A stretch of DNA of 64,000 nucleotides from Deltaproteobacteria bacterium (GTDB lineage Bacteria; Desulfobacterota; Desulfobacteria; Desulfobacterales; G020354645), in the NCBI GenBank assembly GCA_020354645.1, contig CP070652.1, forward strand, positions 832,925 to 896,924, given 5' to 3'. Shown here in pieces: positions 25,437 to 34,418 of this stretch. Numbering within the stretch: the stretch's first letter is position 1; each line of letters begins with the position of its first letter. The notes beneath the pieces were generated by a model. That model saw nothing but the letters and a program-made list of their open reading frames with translations, had not been told where the DNA came from and ran no database searches. The translations under genes were made by a program, and so were the position numbers.

Positions 25437-27443
25437 TTGAGCACACGCAATGATTCCCAGAAAGCATTGGTGCTGGGCATAGATACGGGCGGGACCTACA
25501 CCGACGGCATCCTGCTGGAATATCATTCGCGCAAAGTACTGGCGTCTCACAAAAGTCTCACCACCAAGCGCGATTTCTCCATTGGTATTGAGGCGGTCAT
25601 CCAGGGTATCCGCATCGAGGATCCGTCAGCCATTCAGATGGTGTCCATTTCCACCACCTTGGCTACCAATGCGATTGCTGAAGGCAAAAGCAAACGGGTG
25701 GCATTGTTCCTCATCGGCTATGATCCTGAACTGATTTCCTCCTTCAATATGCAAGGACGCTTCGCTACCCCCCATTATCATTATTTTTCCGGGGGACATG
25801 ATCTTTACGGGCAGGAAAAAGAGCCGCTGGATCTGCCGGCTATTCTGGCCAAGGTTAGTGAAATAAAAAATGACGTCGACGCCATCGCCGTCTCCGGTTA
25901 CTTCAGGCCGCTAAACCCGGAACATGAAAACCGATCGTATACGGCCATTTCCAGCGTTTGTGACCTGCCGGTTGTGCTGGGGCACCAGCTTTCGACAAAA
26001 CTCGGCTCCGTGGAAAGGGCCACCACGGCGGCCCTCAATGCCTCTCTTTTAGCGGTGCTGAAAGACTTTGTGGTTGCCGTGCGCCGGGCACTGGAGCGCC
26101 GTCAGATTGATGCTCCCCTCATGGTTGTACGCGGCGACGGAACGCTTATGAGTGATGAATTTGCCACCCGGACTCCGGTGGAGACGATTCATTCCGGCCC
26201 GGCAGCCAGTGCCATCGGCGGCCGCTTTCTATCTCATCTGGACGATGCCCTGGTCGTGGATATCGGCGGGACGACAACAGATTTCGCACTTATCGAAAAC
26301 GGCCAAGTGACAGTTAGCGAAGAAGGCGCTACCGTCGCTGATTATAAAACGGCAGTTGAAGCAGCCAACTTGTTTTCCATCGGGTTGGGCGGCGACAGCC
26401 ATATCGCGCTAAACCGGGAAAACAAGGTGACTATCGGGCCGCGGCGGGTTGTGCCACTGGCATACCTGGCCGATCAATATCCACAAGTCCAAAGTCAGCT
26501 CCATGCTCTTTCACAGCGCAGCAGAACGAATGCCACCCCTGATTGGCTCGAATATTGGTATCTGCTGCGCGATCCCCAGGATAATAGCCTGCTGGAAACA
26601 GACCATGAAAAAGCACTGATCGAATTTTTAGCCGATGGCCCGAAGCCGCTGCCAGAAATCCTAAAGCGGCTCGATCTTTTTCATAAAGTGCAGATCGGGG
26701 CAGGCAACTTGCTGCGTCAAGAGATTATCGGAAAGTCTGGACTTACTCCCACTGATCTCCTTCACGTAGAGGGACGGTATGCCTCTTGGGACACGGAGTC
26801 CGCTTCCCTGGCACTGAATGTTTTCTGCCGTTTCCAGCTTCGCGATCCGGACGAACTGCGCCAGCAGGTTTGGCTTCAAATGACCGAGGCCATCGTACAT
26901 GCAATCGTTACCTTTCTGAGCGGTAAAAAATTGGAGCTATCCACAGTCCTCGAAGATGATGACATCGGTCGCTGGTTTTTTTACAACAGTCTCTATGCCA
27001 ATCACCCGCATCTGGAGACGCGCTTCCGGCTGCGGCAACCTATCATCGGCATCGGTGCTCCGGCCGGCATCTTTTTAAAAGACGTCGCCGATGTGCTCCA
27101 CACCGAATTGATACTGCCGAAACACCACCAGGTTGCCAATGCCGTAGGTGCTGTGGCAGGCAGTGTGATGGTAACCGAAGAAATCCTTGTCTATCCCCGT
27201 GTGTCAAGCGATGGGTTTGAAGTCACCGGCTATTATGTCCAAACCAAAGATGAACGCCAACTATTTGAGGCAGCAAGTGACGCCCTGGAGCAGGCTCGTG
27301 CGTTAAGCCGGGAACGTGCCCTGGGTGCTGCCCTGCGCTCCGGTGCCGATCACCCCCAGATATTAATGAAAGAACAGGCTGATGGCCTCGACACCTACCG
27401 CATCCAGGCCAAAGCAGTGGGCAATCCCCGTTTGACGCACTGA
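25437..27443 (+). CDS. Hydantoinase/oxoprolinase (HyuA-like) ASKHA-fold protein
   Basis: A 668-residue protein of the HyuA/oxoprolinase family. Phosphate-binding motifs of the ASKHA fold are visible: VLGIDTGGTYTDGILLE near residue 12-28 and DALVVDIGGTTTDFALIENG near 275-290, with SIGLGGDS near 318. HyuA enzymes use ATP to open lactam rings (5-oxoproline, hydantoins) and normally need HyuB, which is absent here. It also lacks the Cys-rich [2Fe-2S] domain of the RamA/RACo corrinoid activators. It may act on a cyclic N-methyl substrate of the island or serve in corrinoid reactivation; neither is proven. The start is uncertain: the frame opens with TTG 25437 without a clear ribosome-binding site. 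Confidence 0.85.
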   Translation: MSTRNDSQKALVLGIDTGGTYTDGILLEYHSRKVLASHKSLTTKRDFSIGIEAVIQGIRIEDPSAIQMVSISTTLATNAIAEGKSKRVALFLIGYDPELISSFNMQGRFATPHYHYFSGGHDLYGQEKEPLDLPAILAKVSEIKNDVDAIAVSGYFRPLNPEHENRSYTAISSVCDLPVVLGHQLSTKLGSVERATTAALNASLLAVLKDFVVAVRRALERRQIDAPLMVVRGDGTLMSDEFATRTPVETIHSGPAASAIGGRFLSHLDDALVVDIGGTTTDFALIENGQVTVSEEGATVADYKTAVEAANLFSIGLGGDSHIALNRENKVTIGPRRVVPLAYLADQYPQVQSQLHALSQRSRTNATPDWLEYWYLLRDPQDNSLLETDHEKALIEFLADGPKPLPEILKRLDLFHKVQIGAGNLLRQEIIGKSGLTPTDLLHVEGRYASWDTESASLALNVFCRFQLRDPDELRQQVWLQMTEAIVHAIVTFLSGKKLELSTVLEDDDIGRWFFYNSLYANHPHLETRFRLRQPIIGIGAPAGIFLKDVADVLHTELILPKHHQVANAVGAVAGSVMVTEEILVYPRVSSDGFEVTGYYVQTKDERQLFEAASDALEQARALSRERALGAALRSGADHPQILMKEQADGLDTYRIQAKAVGNPRLTH

Positions 27444-27477
27444 CCATGGCTGGACAATGAATAAATACAGGGGACAT

Positions 27478-27490
27478 AATTGGTGCAATT
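27478..27490. promoter_or_regulatory. Possible operator palindrome before the GntR gene
   Basis: AATTG-GTG-CAATT is a short symmetrical site just upstream of the GntR regulator start at 27511. GntR-type proteins often bind such sites to control themselves; the assignment rests on position and symmetry only. Confidence 0.25.
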
Positions 27491-27510
27491 AATTATTGGA
27501 GGTGATTATC

Positions 27511-28158
27511 ATGGAGCTGGTTCAAGTTGATACCCAACGCGCCTATGAACAGATCCGGGAAAAAATCATCACCCTGGAGCTGGCACCGGGTGCGCTGATC
27601 GACGAACAACACCTGGCGGAGGAATTGGATATAGGCACGACACCGATACGCGAAGCGCTTAAATTACTTTTCCATGACGACCTGGTGGTCGTCACTCCTC
27701 GTCACGGGCTGTATGTGGCTGACATCAGTATACCGGACCTGGAGCAACTCAGCGAGATGCGTCTCTCGCTGGAATCGCTTTGTGCCCGGCTGGCTGCCCA
27801 GCGGGCCGGCGCTGACGATTTGACCGTACTGGAAGCCTTACGACAGGAACAGGCATCCATTCCACCCGAGGACAGCCGTCGTTTACTTGACATCGACCAC
27901 AAATTTCATCAAGCCCTCGTCAAAGCTGCAAAGAACAAATATCTGACCCGCACACTGGAGCATTTTTTCGGTCTATCCCAAAGGCTATGGTATATGGCCC
28001 TGCCGCAGTTAGACTTTTTACCCACGGCAGTAGCCGAACACTTGGACCTGGTAGAGGCCATTAAAAATGGGGATGCCGACCGCGCCGAGCAAATAATGCA
28101 CAATCATGTCCAAGGCTTCTACGCCCGGGTCAAAGAGGTCCTGCAAGCAAAAACATAA
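27511..28158 (+). CDS. GntR-family transcriptional regulator (FCD type)
   Basis: About 215 residues. The winged-helix part has LAEELDIGTTPIREALKLLFHDDLVVVTPRHGLYV (about 35-70), the GntR recognition pattern, and the C-terminal helical FCD domain carries DIDHKFHQALVKAAKN and a late MHNHVQGFY. The frame extends to TTG 27496, but ATG 27511 with GGAGG 8-12 bases upstream is the likely start. It closes the plus-strand part of the island (68 bp from the HyuA-like gene) and converges on the third MttB gene with only a 13-bp gap. It is a second, distinct regulator besides the FadR-type protein at 18154. Confidence 0.9.
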   Translation: MELVQVDTQRAYEQIREKIITLELAPGALIDEQHLAEELDIGTTPIREALKLLFHDDLVVVTPRHGLYVADISIPDLEQLSEMRLSLESLCARLAAQRAGADDLTVLEALRQEQASIPPEDSRRLLDIDHKFHQALVKAAKNKYLTRTLEHFFGLSQRLWYMALPQLDFLPTAVAEHLDLVEAIKNGDADRAEQIMHNHVQGFYARVKEVLQAKT

Positions 28159-28171
28159 TTTCAACCCGTTT

Positions 28172-29593
28172 CTAATCGCGCTTCCGTAGTTTAACGTAAT
28201 CAGCCAAGCCTCGCTCGATCGCCGGATCAATGTCAGGTTTTACATAGCTTTCCAGCCGCTGTTGCATCAACTTTGTGGCCCGTTGATCGGCCCGCAGCAT
28301 GCCATTGTCTACCCAATCGTCATAGGTCTGCCGAATGGCGATTTTAGGCAAAAAATATTCCGTCCGGCAACGCTGGAGGGTTTTGTCGTGGGTTACGTAT
28401 AAACCGCCGATACCCACGTCTTTGATGGTATCCAGACTGATCGTATCACCCGTAACCTCTATCGGCTCAAGAAGCTTTTTGAACATCCCGCAGAGTTCTT
28501 CGTCTATAATGAACTTTTCGTAGCTCATGGCAAGGTATGAGCCCAGGATGCCGCACGAATGAAGCACAAAGTTGATGCCGCTGCGAACCGCTGCGGCGAG
28601 TATAAGGGCAGATTCCATGCCGGCTTGTATATCCGGAAAATGGGCATCTGTGAGGCTGCCACCGCTGCGGCTCGGAATTCGGTAAAACCTTGCCAGCTGG
28701 GCGGTGGCTGAAACAAACTGGGATAGCTCCGGTGCGCCGATGGAAATTACGCCCGACAGCATGTCCATAGGCAGCGAGGTGGATCCGTAAACAACCGGGT
28801 TTCCGGGGTTCACAAGCTGAGCCAAGGTAATTCCCGCTAAAATTTCTGCATTCTGAATCGTCAGTGCCCCGGCCATTGTCACAGGGCCTGTGAGCCCGGC
28901 GATGATGAGAACAGCAATTACACAGGGCTGTCCATAGCGGGCAAATTCGATCAGGGAGGCAGCCATCTCACCCGAAAACTGCAAGGGAGACAGCGAGTTG
29001 ATATTTGATATCATAACCGGTTTATTGCGAATGTTTTCCTTTCCCCCCCATGCGATTGATGCCATCTCGATGGCATCAATCGCACTTTGCCTATCGCCCG
29101 GGCTTCCCATGAAAGGTTTGTTGCAGTATACAATGTTTGAAAACAACATATCCAGGTGGGCACTTTCGGACGGAACATCCGCGGGTTCGATCATGCAGTA
29201 GCCGTTAACATCAAGGTGGTCGGAGGTCTGTACGAGTTTACAGAAATTGATGTAATCCGCTGTGAGTCCTTTTCGCCGGCTACCGTCGAGGGACATTATA
29301 TAGGGCGCACCGTAACCGGGGGCCAAAGCCAGGTGTCCATTGCCGACCACGATATCATTTGCCGGTCTTCGGGCATGAATAACGAATTGTTGCGGGGCTG
29401 TCTCCAAGGCTTTCAGAACGTCGTCTTCTTTGAGAAAGGCCACATTGCCATCCACTTTGATGCCATGCTGCTTGAATATTTCCAGTGCCTCGGGATGATT
29501 AAATCTAATGCCGGTGGTTTCCAGAAGATTCATGGAAGCGTCATGAATCCTTTGAACTTGTTTGCGGGTAATTGCGCGCATCCGGTCAAACAT
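28172..29593 (-). CDS. MttB-family (non-pyrrolysine) methyltransferase 3
   Basis: A 473-residue trimethylamine-methyltransferase-family protein on the minus strand, again without an in-frame amber. Family pieces include ALAPGYGAPYIMSLDGSRRKG (about 92-112), GLTGPVTMAGALTIQNAE near 238 and SGGSLTDAHFPDIQAGMESA near 308. It is shorter and more diverged from copies 1 and 2 than they look from each other. It has its own promoter side (AGGAGG before ATG 29593), no adjacent carrier protein, and would have to share the corrinoid proteins of the plus-strand cluster. Confidence 0.9.
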   Translation of the reverse strand: MFDRMRAITRKQVQRIHDASMNLLETTGIRFNHPEALEIFKQHGIKVDGNVAFLKEDDVLKALETAPQQFVIHARRPANDIVVGNGHLALAPGYGAPYIMSLDGSRRKGLTADYINFCKLVQTSDHLDVNGYCMIEPADVPSESAHLDMLFSNIVYCNKPFMGSPGDRQSAIDAIEMASIAWGGKENIRNKPVMISNINSLSPLQFSGEMAASLIEFARYGQPCVIAVLIIAGLTGPVTMAGALTIQNAEILAGITLAQLVNPGNPVVYGSTSLPMDMLSGVISIGAPELSQFVSATAQLARFYRIPSRSGGSLTDAHFPDIQAGMESALILAAAVRSGINFVLHSCGILGSYLAMSYEKFIIDEELCGMFKKLLEPIEVTGDTISLDTIKDVGIGGLYVTHDKTLQRCRTEYFLPKIAIRQTYDDWVDNGMLRADQRATKLMQQRLESYVKPDIDPAIERGLADYVKLRKRD

Positions 29594-29845
29594 GAACGTG
29601 CCTCCTGTTTGGTAATAAAAGGTTCATCCGGTGTTTGAAGCAACATGTCGTTTAAACGAAATCGCTCATAATTTCAAACTATTTTATCGTCGTTAAAATT
29701 ATTTAATTTCATTTATTTTCCAAAATTCTTGTTCAAAATTAAAAACCGTACTACAAAATGAAACTAATGGTATTCGAAGTTATCTCAAAAGAAGCAGATC
29801 ATCTACAATGGCGAGAAAAAAGCCTCAATTTCAAATATTAAATAC

Positions 29846-30865
29846 ATGATTTTGATGAAATCAGGGATCAGGGATTTTTTTTTGAAAGGAATGATATGCT
29901 ACGGCAATATCATTTTTACCTGCTTGTTCATCCAGTCCTGCACGGTAGTTGTTTTCGAGAATGCCGGCAAAACCGACGCAAAATCAATGAAGCCGGCTGC
30001 TTATCAGGACGCAATCCCAGTTGGTTTTCTGGCCAACAGGGAGTTGAATGAGGCCAGCGGTTTGGCCTGCTCACGGCTGGACAATGATGTGTTATGGGCA
30101 ATAAACGACAGTGGCAGCGGCCCTCTGATCTACGCACTCAACACAAATGGGGCCAACCTCGGCAGCGTGCGGGTTGTTGGCGCCCAAAACCAAGACTGGG
30201 AGGATTTAGCATCCTTCCGCCTTAACGATACTGCCTATCTGCTTATCGCTGATGTCGGCGACAATGCCGAAAACCGGGCGGACTATTTAATTTATTTAAT
30301 CAGGGAGCCGGTGATTGCAGCGGGATCTCTTTCCCCCAACCAAACGGCTGTTTTAGAGGAGCGCATTCGATTTATTTATGAAGACGGATCTCATGACTGT
30401 GAATCTGTCGCCGTGGACCTTTCGAGTGGTCAGATTTTGCTGTTAAGTAAACGTGACATGCCGCCGGCGCTTTATGCCTTGCCCCTGGTTATGCAAACCG
30501 GGGACACGGTTCAGGTTGCAAGGCGGCTTACTTCGATTTCCGTAATCCCGCAGCCCACGTTTAAAGATATCATGGAAGATCCCAAATTCGGGCCCTACCG
30601 ATCACAACCGACCGCAATGGATATGTCACCGGATGGTTTGAAGGCTGTAGTATTAACCTATAAAAATGCCTATTTATTCCAACGCACAGCAGGTGAAAAC
30701 TGGGGCGATGCATTTAAAAAACCCCCGCAAATGATTCAGCTGCCCAAACTCCGGCAGGCAGAAGCTTTATGTTTTGCCGCAGATACAAGAACCTTGTTTA
30801 TAACATCGGAGAAACATCCGGCGCCGCTGCTCCGTTTAGATCTAACAAAACGTCCTGCGAGTTAA
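29846..30865 (+). CDS. Putative lipoprotein with beta-propeller-like domain
   Basis: A 339-residue secreted protein of unknown function. An N-terminal hydrophobic segment ends in LFIQSC near residue 31, a plausible lipobox (Cys would be the acylated residue), and the mature part has repeated beta-strand signatures: LNEASGLACSRLDNDVLWAINDSG, DWEDLASF, YLLIADVGDNAENR, HDCESVAVDLSSGQILLLSKRD and TAMDMSPDGLKAVVLTYKNAYLF. The Asp-rich loops suggest metal or sugar-phosphate binding, as in phytase-like or strictosidine-synthase-like propellers. It stands alone between the MttB gene and a histidine kinase. There are several possible starts in the first 16 codons. Confidence 0.7.
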   Translation: MILMKSGIRDFFLKGMICYGNIIFTCLFIQSCTVVVFENAGKTDAKSMKPAAYQDAIPVGFLANRELNEASGLACSRLDNDVLWAINDSGSGPLIYALNTNGANLGSVRVVGAQNQDWEDLASFRLNDTAYLLIADVGDNAENRADYLIYLIREPVIAAGSLSPNQTAVLEERIRFIYEDGSHDCESVAVDLSSGQILLLSKRDMPPALYALPLVMQTGDTVQVARRLTSISVIPQPTFKDIMEDPKFGPYRSQPTAMDMSPDGLKAVVLTYKNAYLFQRTAGENWGDAFKKPPQMIQLPKLRQAEALCFAADTRTLFITSEKHPAPLLRLDLTKRPAS

Positions 30866-30939
30866 AGTAAATCACGAGAATATATTCCGATTGCCATAAG
30901 CCCGGGCGAGGGTTGTTTTTAAAGCAGGAGGTGGTTCGA

Positions 30940-32559
30940 ATGAGCCAAGAGCCAACCTATGAAGATCTGATACAGCAGATTAAAGATTTGGAAAAAGCCA
31001 TTGATGAGCGCAAACAGGCCGGGGAGGCAATGCGTGAAAGTGAAAAAAGATATCGCGCAGTGGTAGAAGACATGCCTGCAATGATCTGTCGTTTCCTGCC
31101 GAATGGAACTCTAACATTCGTCAATAGTTTTTTTTGCAGTTTTTTTATGAAATATAAGGAGGAACTGATCGGCCAGAACTTCTTTGATTTTATTCCTGAA
31201 GCTGAGAGACAAAAAATCGAAAATATTTTTCGATCCCTCGATAAAAAATCGCCCACTGCAGTGCACGAATACCGAGCTGTTGAACAGGACCGAACCAGCA
31301 CCTGGCAGGAATGGACATATCGAGCCCTTTTTGCTGAACATGACCAGGTGGTGGAATATCAAGCTATCGGACGAGATATTACCGAACAAAAAACAGCTCG
31401 GGACGAAAGAACCAGGCTTGAAAGGCAACTTTATCAGGCCCAAAAAATTGAGGCCATCGGCACGCTGGCCGGTGGTATTGCACACGATTTTAACAATATA
31501 CTTTCGGCCGTCATCGGTCATTCAGAACTGGCGTTGTTATATTTGCCGAAAAAGTCTCAAGCCAAGCAAAATCTTAAAAAGATACTGAATTCTGCCTACC
31601 GTGCAAGAAAACTTGTTAACCTGATCCAAACAATCAGCCTCGAAAGTGAGGTCGAGCCAAAACCGGTCCAGATCCATTTAATTGTAAAAGAAGCACTCAG
31701 GCTGCTACGAGCGTCTTTGCCAACAACTATTGATATTCACCAAGACCTCGCTACCGAATCTGACACAGTACTGTGCGATCCCGGGCATATCCATCAGGTA
31801 GTGATGAATCTTTGCACGAATGCCCACCATGCGATGAAAGAAAACGGCGGCACCCTTTCCATAAGTTTAGCCCCCGAAGAAATAGATTTTCAGAAAGCCG
31901 AGAAGCAACCGGATCTGCATCCCGGCGCGTATGTTAAGCTGACAGTGAGCGATACAGGTCATGGGGTAGACCGATCGCTGCTTGAACGGATATTTGACCC
32001 TTATTTTACCACCAAAGATATCAATATGGGCACCGGCTTGGGATTGGCCGTTGTTCATGGCATTGTGAAAAGCTACGGTGGAAAGATCCAGGTATCCAGT
32101 GCACCGGGTAAAGGAACCACCTTCGCAATATTTTTTCCCAGAATAATTGACGATTCCGAAGAAGAATCAGAGGAAATCATGGATTTCCCCGAAGGACACG
32201 AGCGTATCCTGTTTGTCGATGATGAACAGATGCTGGTGGATCTCGGCCGCGAAATGCTGGGAAAGTTAGGTTATCAGGTTGAAAGCACAACCAACCCGCT
32301 GCGCGCGCTTGAAATTTTTCGCAGGCAACCGAATAGATTCGATCTGGTCATCACCGATATGACCATGCCCCAGATGACCGGTGACGTTCTGGCAGTAAAA
32401 ATCATGCAAATTCGACCGGAGATACCGATTATCCTTTGCACCGGCTATAATGAAAGCATTACCAAAAAAAAAGCAAAAGAACTGGGCATCAAAGCGCTCG
32501 AGATGAAGCCTTTGGTGATGAGAAAGTTGGCCGGGACAATACGCGACGTGTTGGATTGA
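30940..32559 (+). CDS. Hybrid PAS-sensor histidine kinase with receiver domain
   Basis: About 539 residues, no membrane segment, so a cytoplasmic sensor. A short coiled coil (1-35) leads to one PAS domain (about 36-150, RYRAVVEDMPAMICRFLPNG ... QAIGRDITEQK). The dimerisation helix has His182 in GGIAHDFNNILSAVIGH as phosphorylation site. The ATPase domain follows with VMNLCTNAHHAM (N box), DTGHGVDRSLLERIFDPYFTTK and GTGLGLAVVHGI. The C-terminal receiver (about 420-539) has Asp473 in LVITDMTMPQM. The frame extends 27 bp upstream, but ATG 30940 with GCAGGAGG is the likely start. No output regulator is next to it; the target is unknown. Confidence 0.92.
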   Translation: MSQEPTYEDLIQQIKDLEKAIDERKQAGEAMRESEKRYRAVVEDMPAMICRFLPNGTLTFVNSFFCSFFMKYKEELIGQNFFDFIPEAERQKIENIFRSLDKKSPTAVHEYRAVEQDRTSTWQEWTYRALFAEHDQVVEYQAIGRDITEQKTARDERTRLERQLYQAQKIEAIGTLAGGIAHDFNNILSAVIGHSELALLYLPKKSQAKQNLKKILNSAYRARKLVNLIQTISLESEVEPKPVQIHLIVKEALRLLRASLPTTIDIHQDLATESDTVLCDPGHIHQVVMNLCTNAHHAMKENGGTLSISLAPEEIDFQKAEKQPDLHPGAYVKLTVSDTGHGVDRSLLERIFDPYFTTKDINMGTGLGLAVVHGIVKSYGGKIQVSSAPGKGTTFAIFFPRIIDDSEEESEEIMDFPEGHERILFVDDEQMLVDLGREMLGKLGYQVESTTNPLRALEIFRRQPNRFDLVITDMTMPQMTGDVLAVKIMQIRPEIPIILCTGYNESITKKKAKELGIKALEMKPLVMRKLAGTIRDVLD

Positions 32560-32777
32560 ATGAAGCCCAGAAGAAGGGACCCGGTTGTTTGAGCAGGCAA
32601 CAGAGATCAAAAACAGCACAACCGGCGTTAAGATTTAAAACGAGGGTATTGGTGTTTCTCCTACAGCAAGCTCTTGCTTGGTCTCGGATGGACTCTGTTT
32701 TGGAGAGCCGGCCGGGAGAGTCTTCCCTTGACATCATGCGTTACCGTCATAGATTGTAGGCAAAAGAGAGGTAGCGA

Positions 32778-33677
32778 ATGAACATATTTATCACTGGTGG
32801 CATAGGCTTCATCGGTACGCATCTATCCAATTTTCTGTTGGCCCGGGGTCACCATGTCACGGCCGTGGGCACTCCAGTTGAACAAGACCGAATAATCCAC
32901 CCAAATTTCCGCTATATTTCTGGGGATGCAAGTCAAGAGGGGGCCTGGCAGCAAGAATTGGAAAACATTGATGCCGTCGTCAATCTGGCCGGCAAAACCA
33001 TATTCAAACGTTGGACAAGGCGGTATAAACAATTACTGTACGACAGTCGAATCTCAACCACCCGAAATCTCGTCGCGGCAATGCCTGAAAACGAAAAGCT
33101 TGTGCTGTGTAGCGCATCGGCGGTGGGTTACTACGGGGACAGGGGGGATGATATTCTTAAAGAAGATGACTCTTGGGGAGACGGATTTCTTGCTCAAATT
33201 GGCCGCGATTGGGAAAAAGAAGCTTTAAGTGCGACTAAAAAAGGGATCCGGGTGGCGATCATGCGGTTTGGTATCGTATTCGGGAAAGATGGGGGGGCCA
33301 TGGCTAAAATGATACCGGCTTACCGGTCTTTTTTGGGCGGACCCTTGGGTGACGGCAATCAATGGTTCCCCTGGATCCATATCGATGACCTGACGGCAGC
33401 GGTGCTGTTCATAATTGATCATCCGGAACTGGCGGGACCGTTCAATTTTTGTGCTCCAGATTCAGTACGAAACAAAGAATTGGCCAAAACAATGGGTAAA
33501 ATTCTGAAACGACCGTCTTCAATGCCGGCACCCGGATTTATGATACGTTTGTTTCTTGGAGAATTCGGATCCGCTATTCTGGGGAGTCAGCGCGCCGTGC
33601 CGGATAAGCTGTTAAAAAATGGCTTCACGTTTAAATACCCGCACCTGGAAGATGCCATTCGGCAAATCATAAAATGA
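32778..33677 (+). CDS. TIGR01777-type SDR family oxidoreductase (epimerase-like)
   Basis: A 299-residue extended SDR. The N-terminal NAD(P) motif is GGIGFIGTHLSNFLLARGH (about 7-25). The segments DAVVNLAGKTIFKRWT, SASAVGYYGDRGD and WEKEALSATKKGIRVAIMRFGIVFGKDGGAMAKMIPAYR are diagnostic for the YfcH/TIGR01777 group, and a C-terminal DUF1731-like tail ends in HLEDAIRQII. The reaction of this group is not settled. Stand-alone gene; GAGAGG precedes ATG 32778. The 218-bp upstream spacer holds nothing convincing. Confidence 0.9.
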   Translation: MNIFITGGIGFIGTHLSNFLLARGHHVTAVGTPVEQDRIIHPNFRYISGDASQEGAWQQELENIDAVVNLAGKTIFKRWTRRYKQLLYDSRISTTRNLVAAMPENEKLVLCSASAVGYYGDRGDDILKEDDSWGDGFLAQIGRDWEKEALSATKKGIRVAIMRFGIVFGKDGGAMAKMIPAYRSFLGGPLGDGNQWFPWIHIDDLTAAVLFIIDHPELAGPFNFCAPDSVRNKELAKTMGKILKRPSSMPAPGFMIRLFLGEFGSAILGSQRAVPDKLLKNGFTFKYPHLEDAIRQIIK

Positions 33678-33754
33678 GAAAAGGATACGAATTTGCATTA
33701 CCTCGATTATCCTGTTATTAGGTTTCGAAAATCAGAAAGGGCCGGATATAATTT

Positions 33755-34303
33755 ATGAATCAAGTCGATATCGACCAAAAGTGCCAGGATTTCCTGCTCG
33801 AGCTGTATAAACAAACGAAAGGAGACCCCGCTGTCCAGATGTCCATGTATGATATCGGCGCGGCTCTGGGCATGGAGCGGGATGCCGCTTCCAGGGTGGC
33901 CGAAGAACTCCTCGGTTGGCAATTGGCAGAAATTCGAACCCTATCCGGCGGCATCGGTATCAGTCAAGACGGCATCGCTGAAGCGCAGAAATTAAGCGGC
34001 AGCCTGACGGCTGCTGAAGAAATTGGATTCAAACTCGGCAAGGCAACGGTCATCGATGAAGACGGCCGTCGGGCAATTGAAGAAATTACTCTCGATCTCA
34101 AGCAGCGAACAGGGAGTCTGGCTTTAGAGTTCGACATCCTCAATGAATTTATTGCCGATTTAAAAACCATTGATGCGCAACTGAGCTCTCCAAACCCAAA
34201 AGCGGCTATTCTGCGGCAATGTTTCCAATCACTCAAGGAGACGGCCGAAAAGGCCGGGGCCCTCGAGAGTGCCGCTAAAATCAAAATGCTAATCGATGAT
34301 TAG
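33755..34303 (+). CDS. Hypothetical protein with winged-helix-like N-terminus
   Basis: A 182-residue soluble protein. Residues 8-70 (FLLELYKQTKGDP, MYDIGAALGMERDAASRVAEELLGWQLAEI, GGIGISQDGIAEAQ) have the helix spacing of a winged-helix DNA-binding domain, of the kind that precedes many small sensors. Residues 85-180 are helical and hydrophilic (EEITLDLKQRTGSLALEFDILNEFIADLKTID). I do not recognise a named family. It starts 77 bp after the SDR gene without a good ribosome-binding site and is followed by exonuclease III. Confidence 0.7.
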   Translation: MNQVDIDQKCQDFLLELYKQTKGDPAVQMSMYDIGAALGMERDAASRVAEELLGWQLAEIRTLSGGIGISQDGIAEAQKLSGSLTAAEEIGFKLGKATVIDEDGRRAIEEITLDLKQRTGSLALEFDILNEFIADLKTIDAQLSSPNPKAAILRQCFQSLKETAEKAGALESAAKIKMLIDD

Positions 34304-34418
34304 GTTCGAGGGTTTCGTAAGAAGTAACTTTTTATTCGCTTTGTTAGCAAAAGACTTTTTATGAGATCATCAGGTTTGCCAACGGCAGTTGAATGCAGCC
34401 GGCATGAAGGGATTGTTT

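Noticed and set aside
32556..32759. A 67-codon frame after the hybrid kinase
   Set aside because: No ribosome site, no domain, low-complexity composition; treated as spacer.
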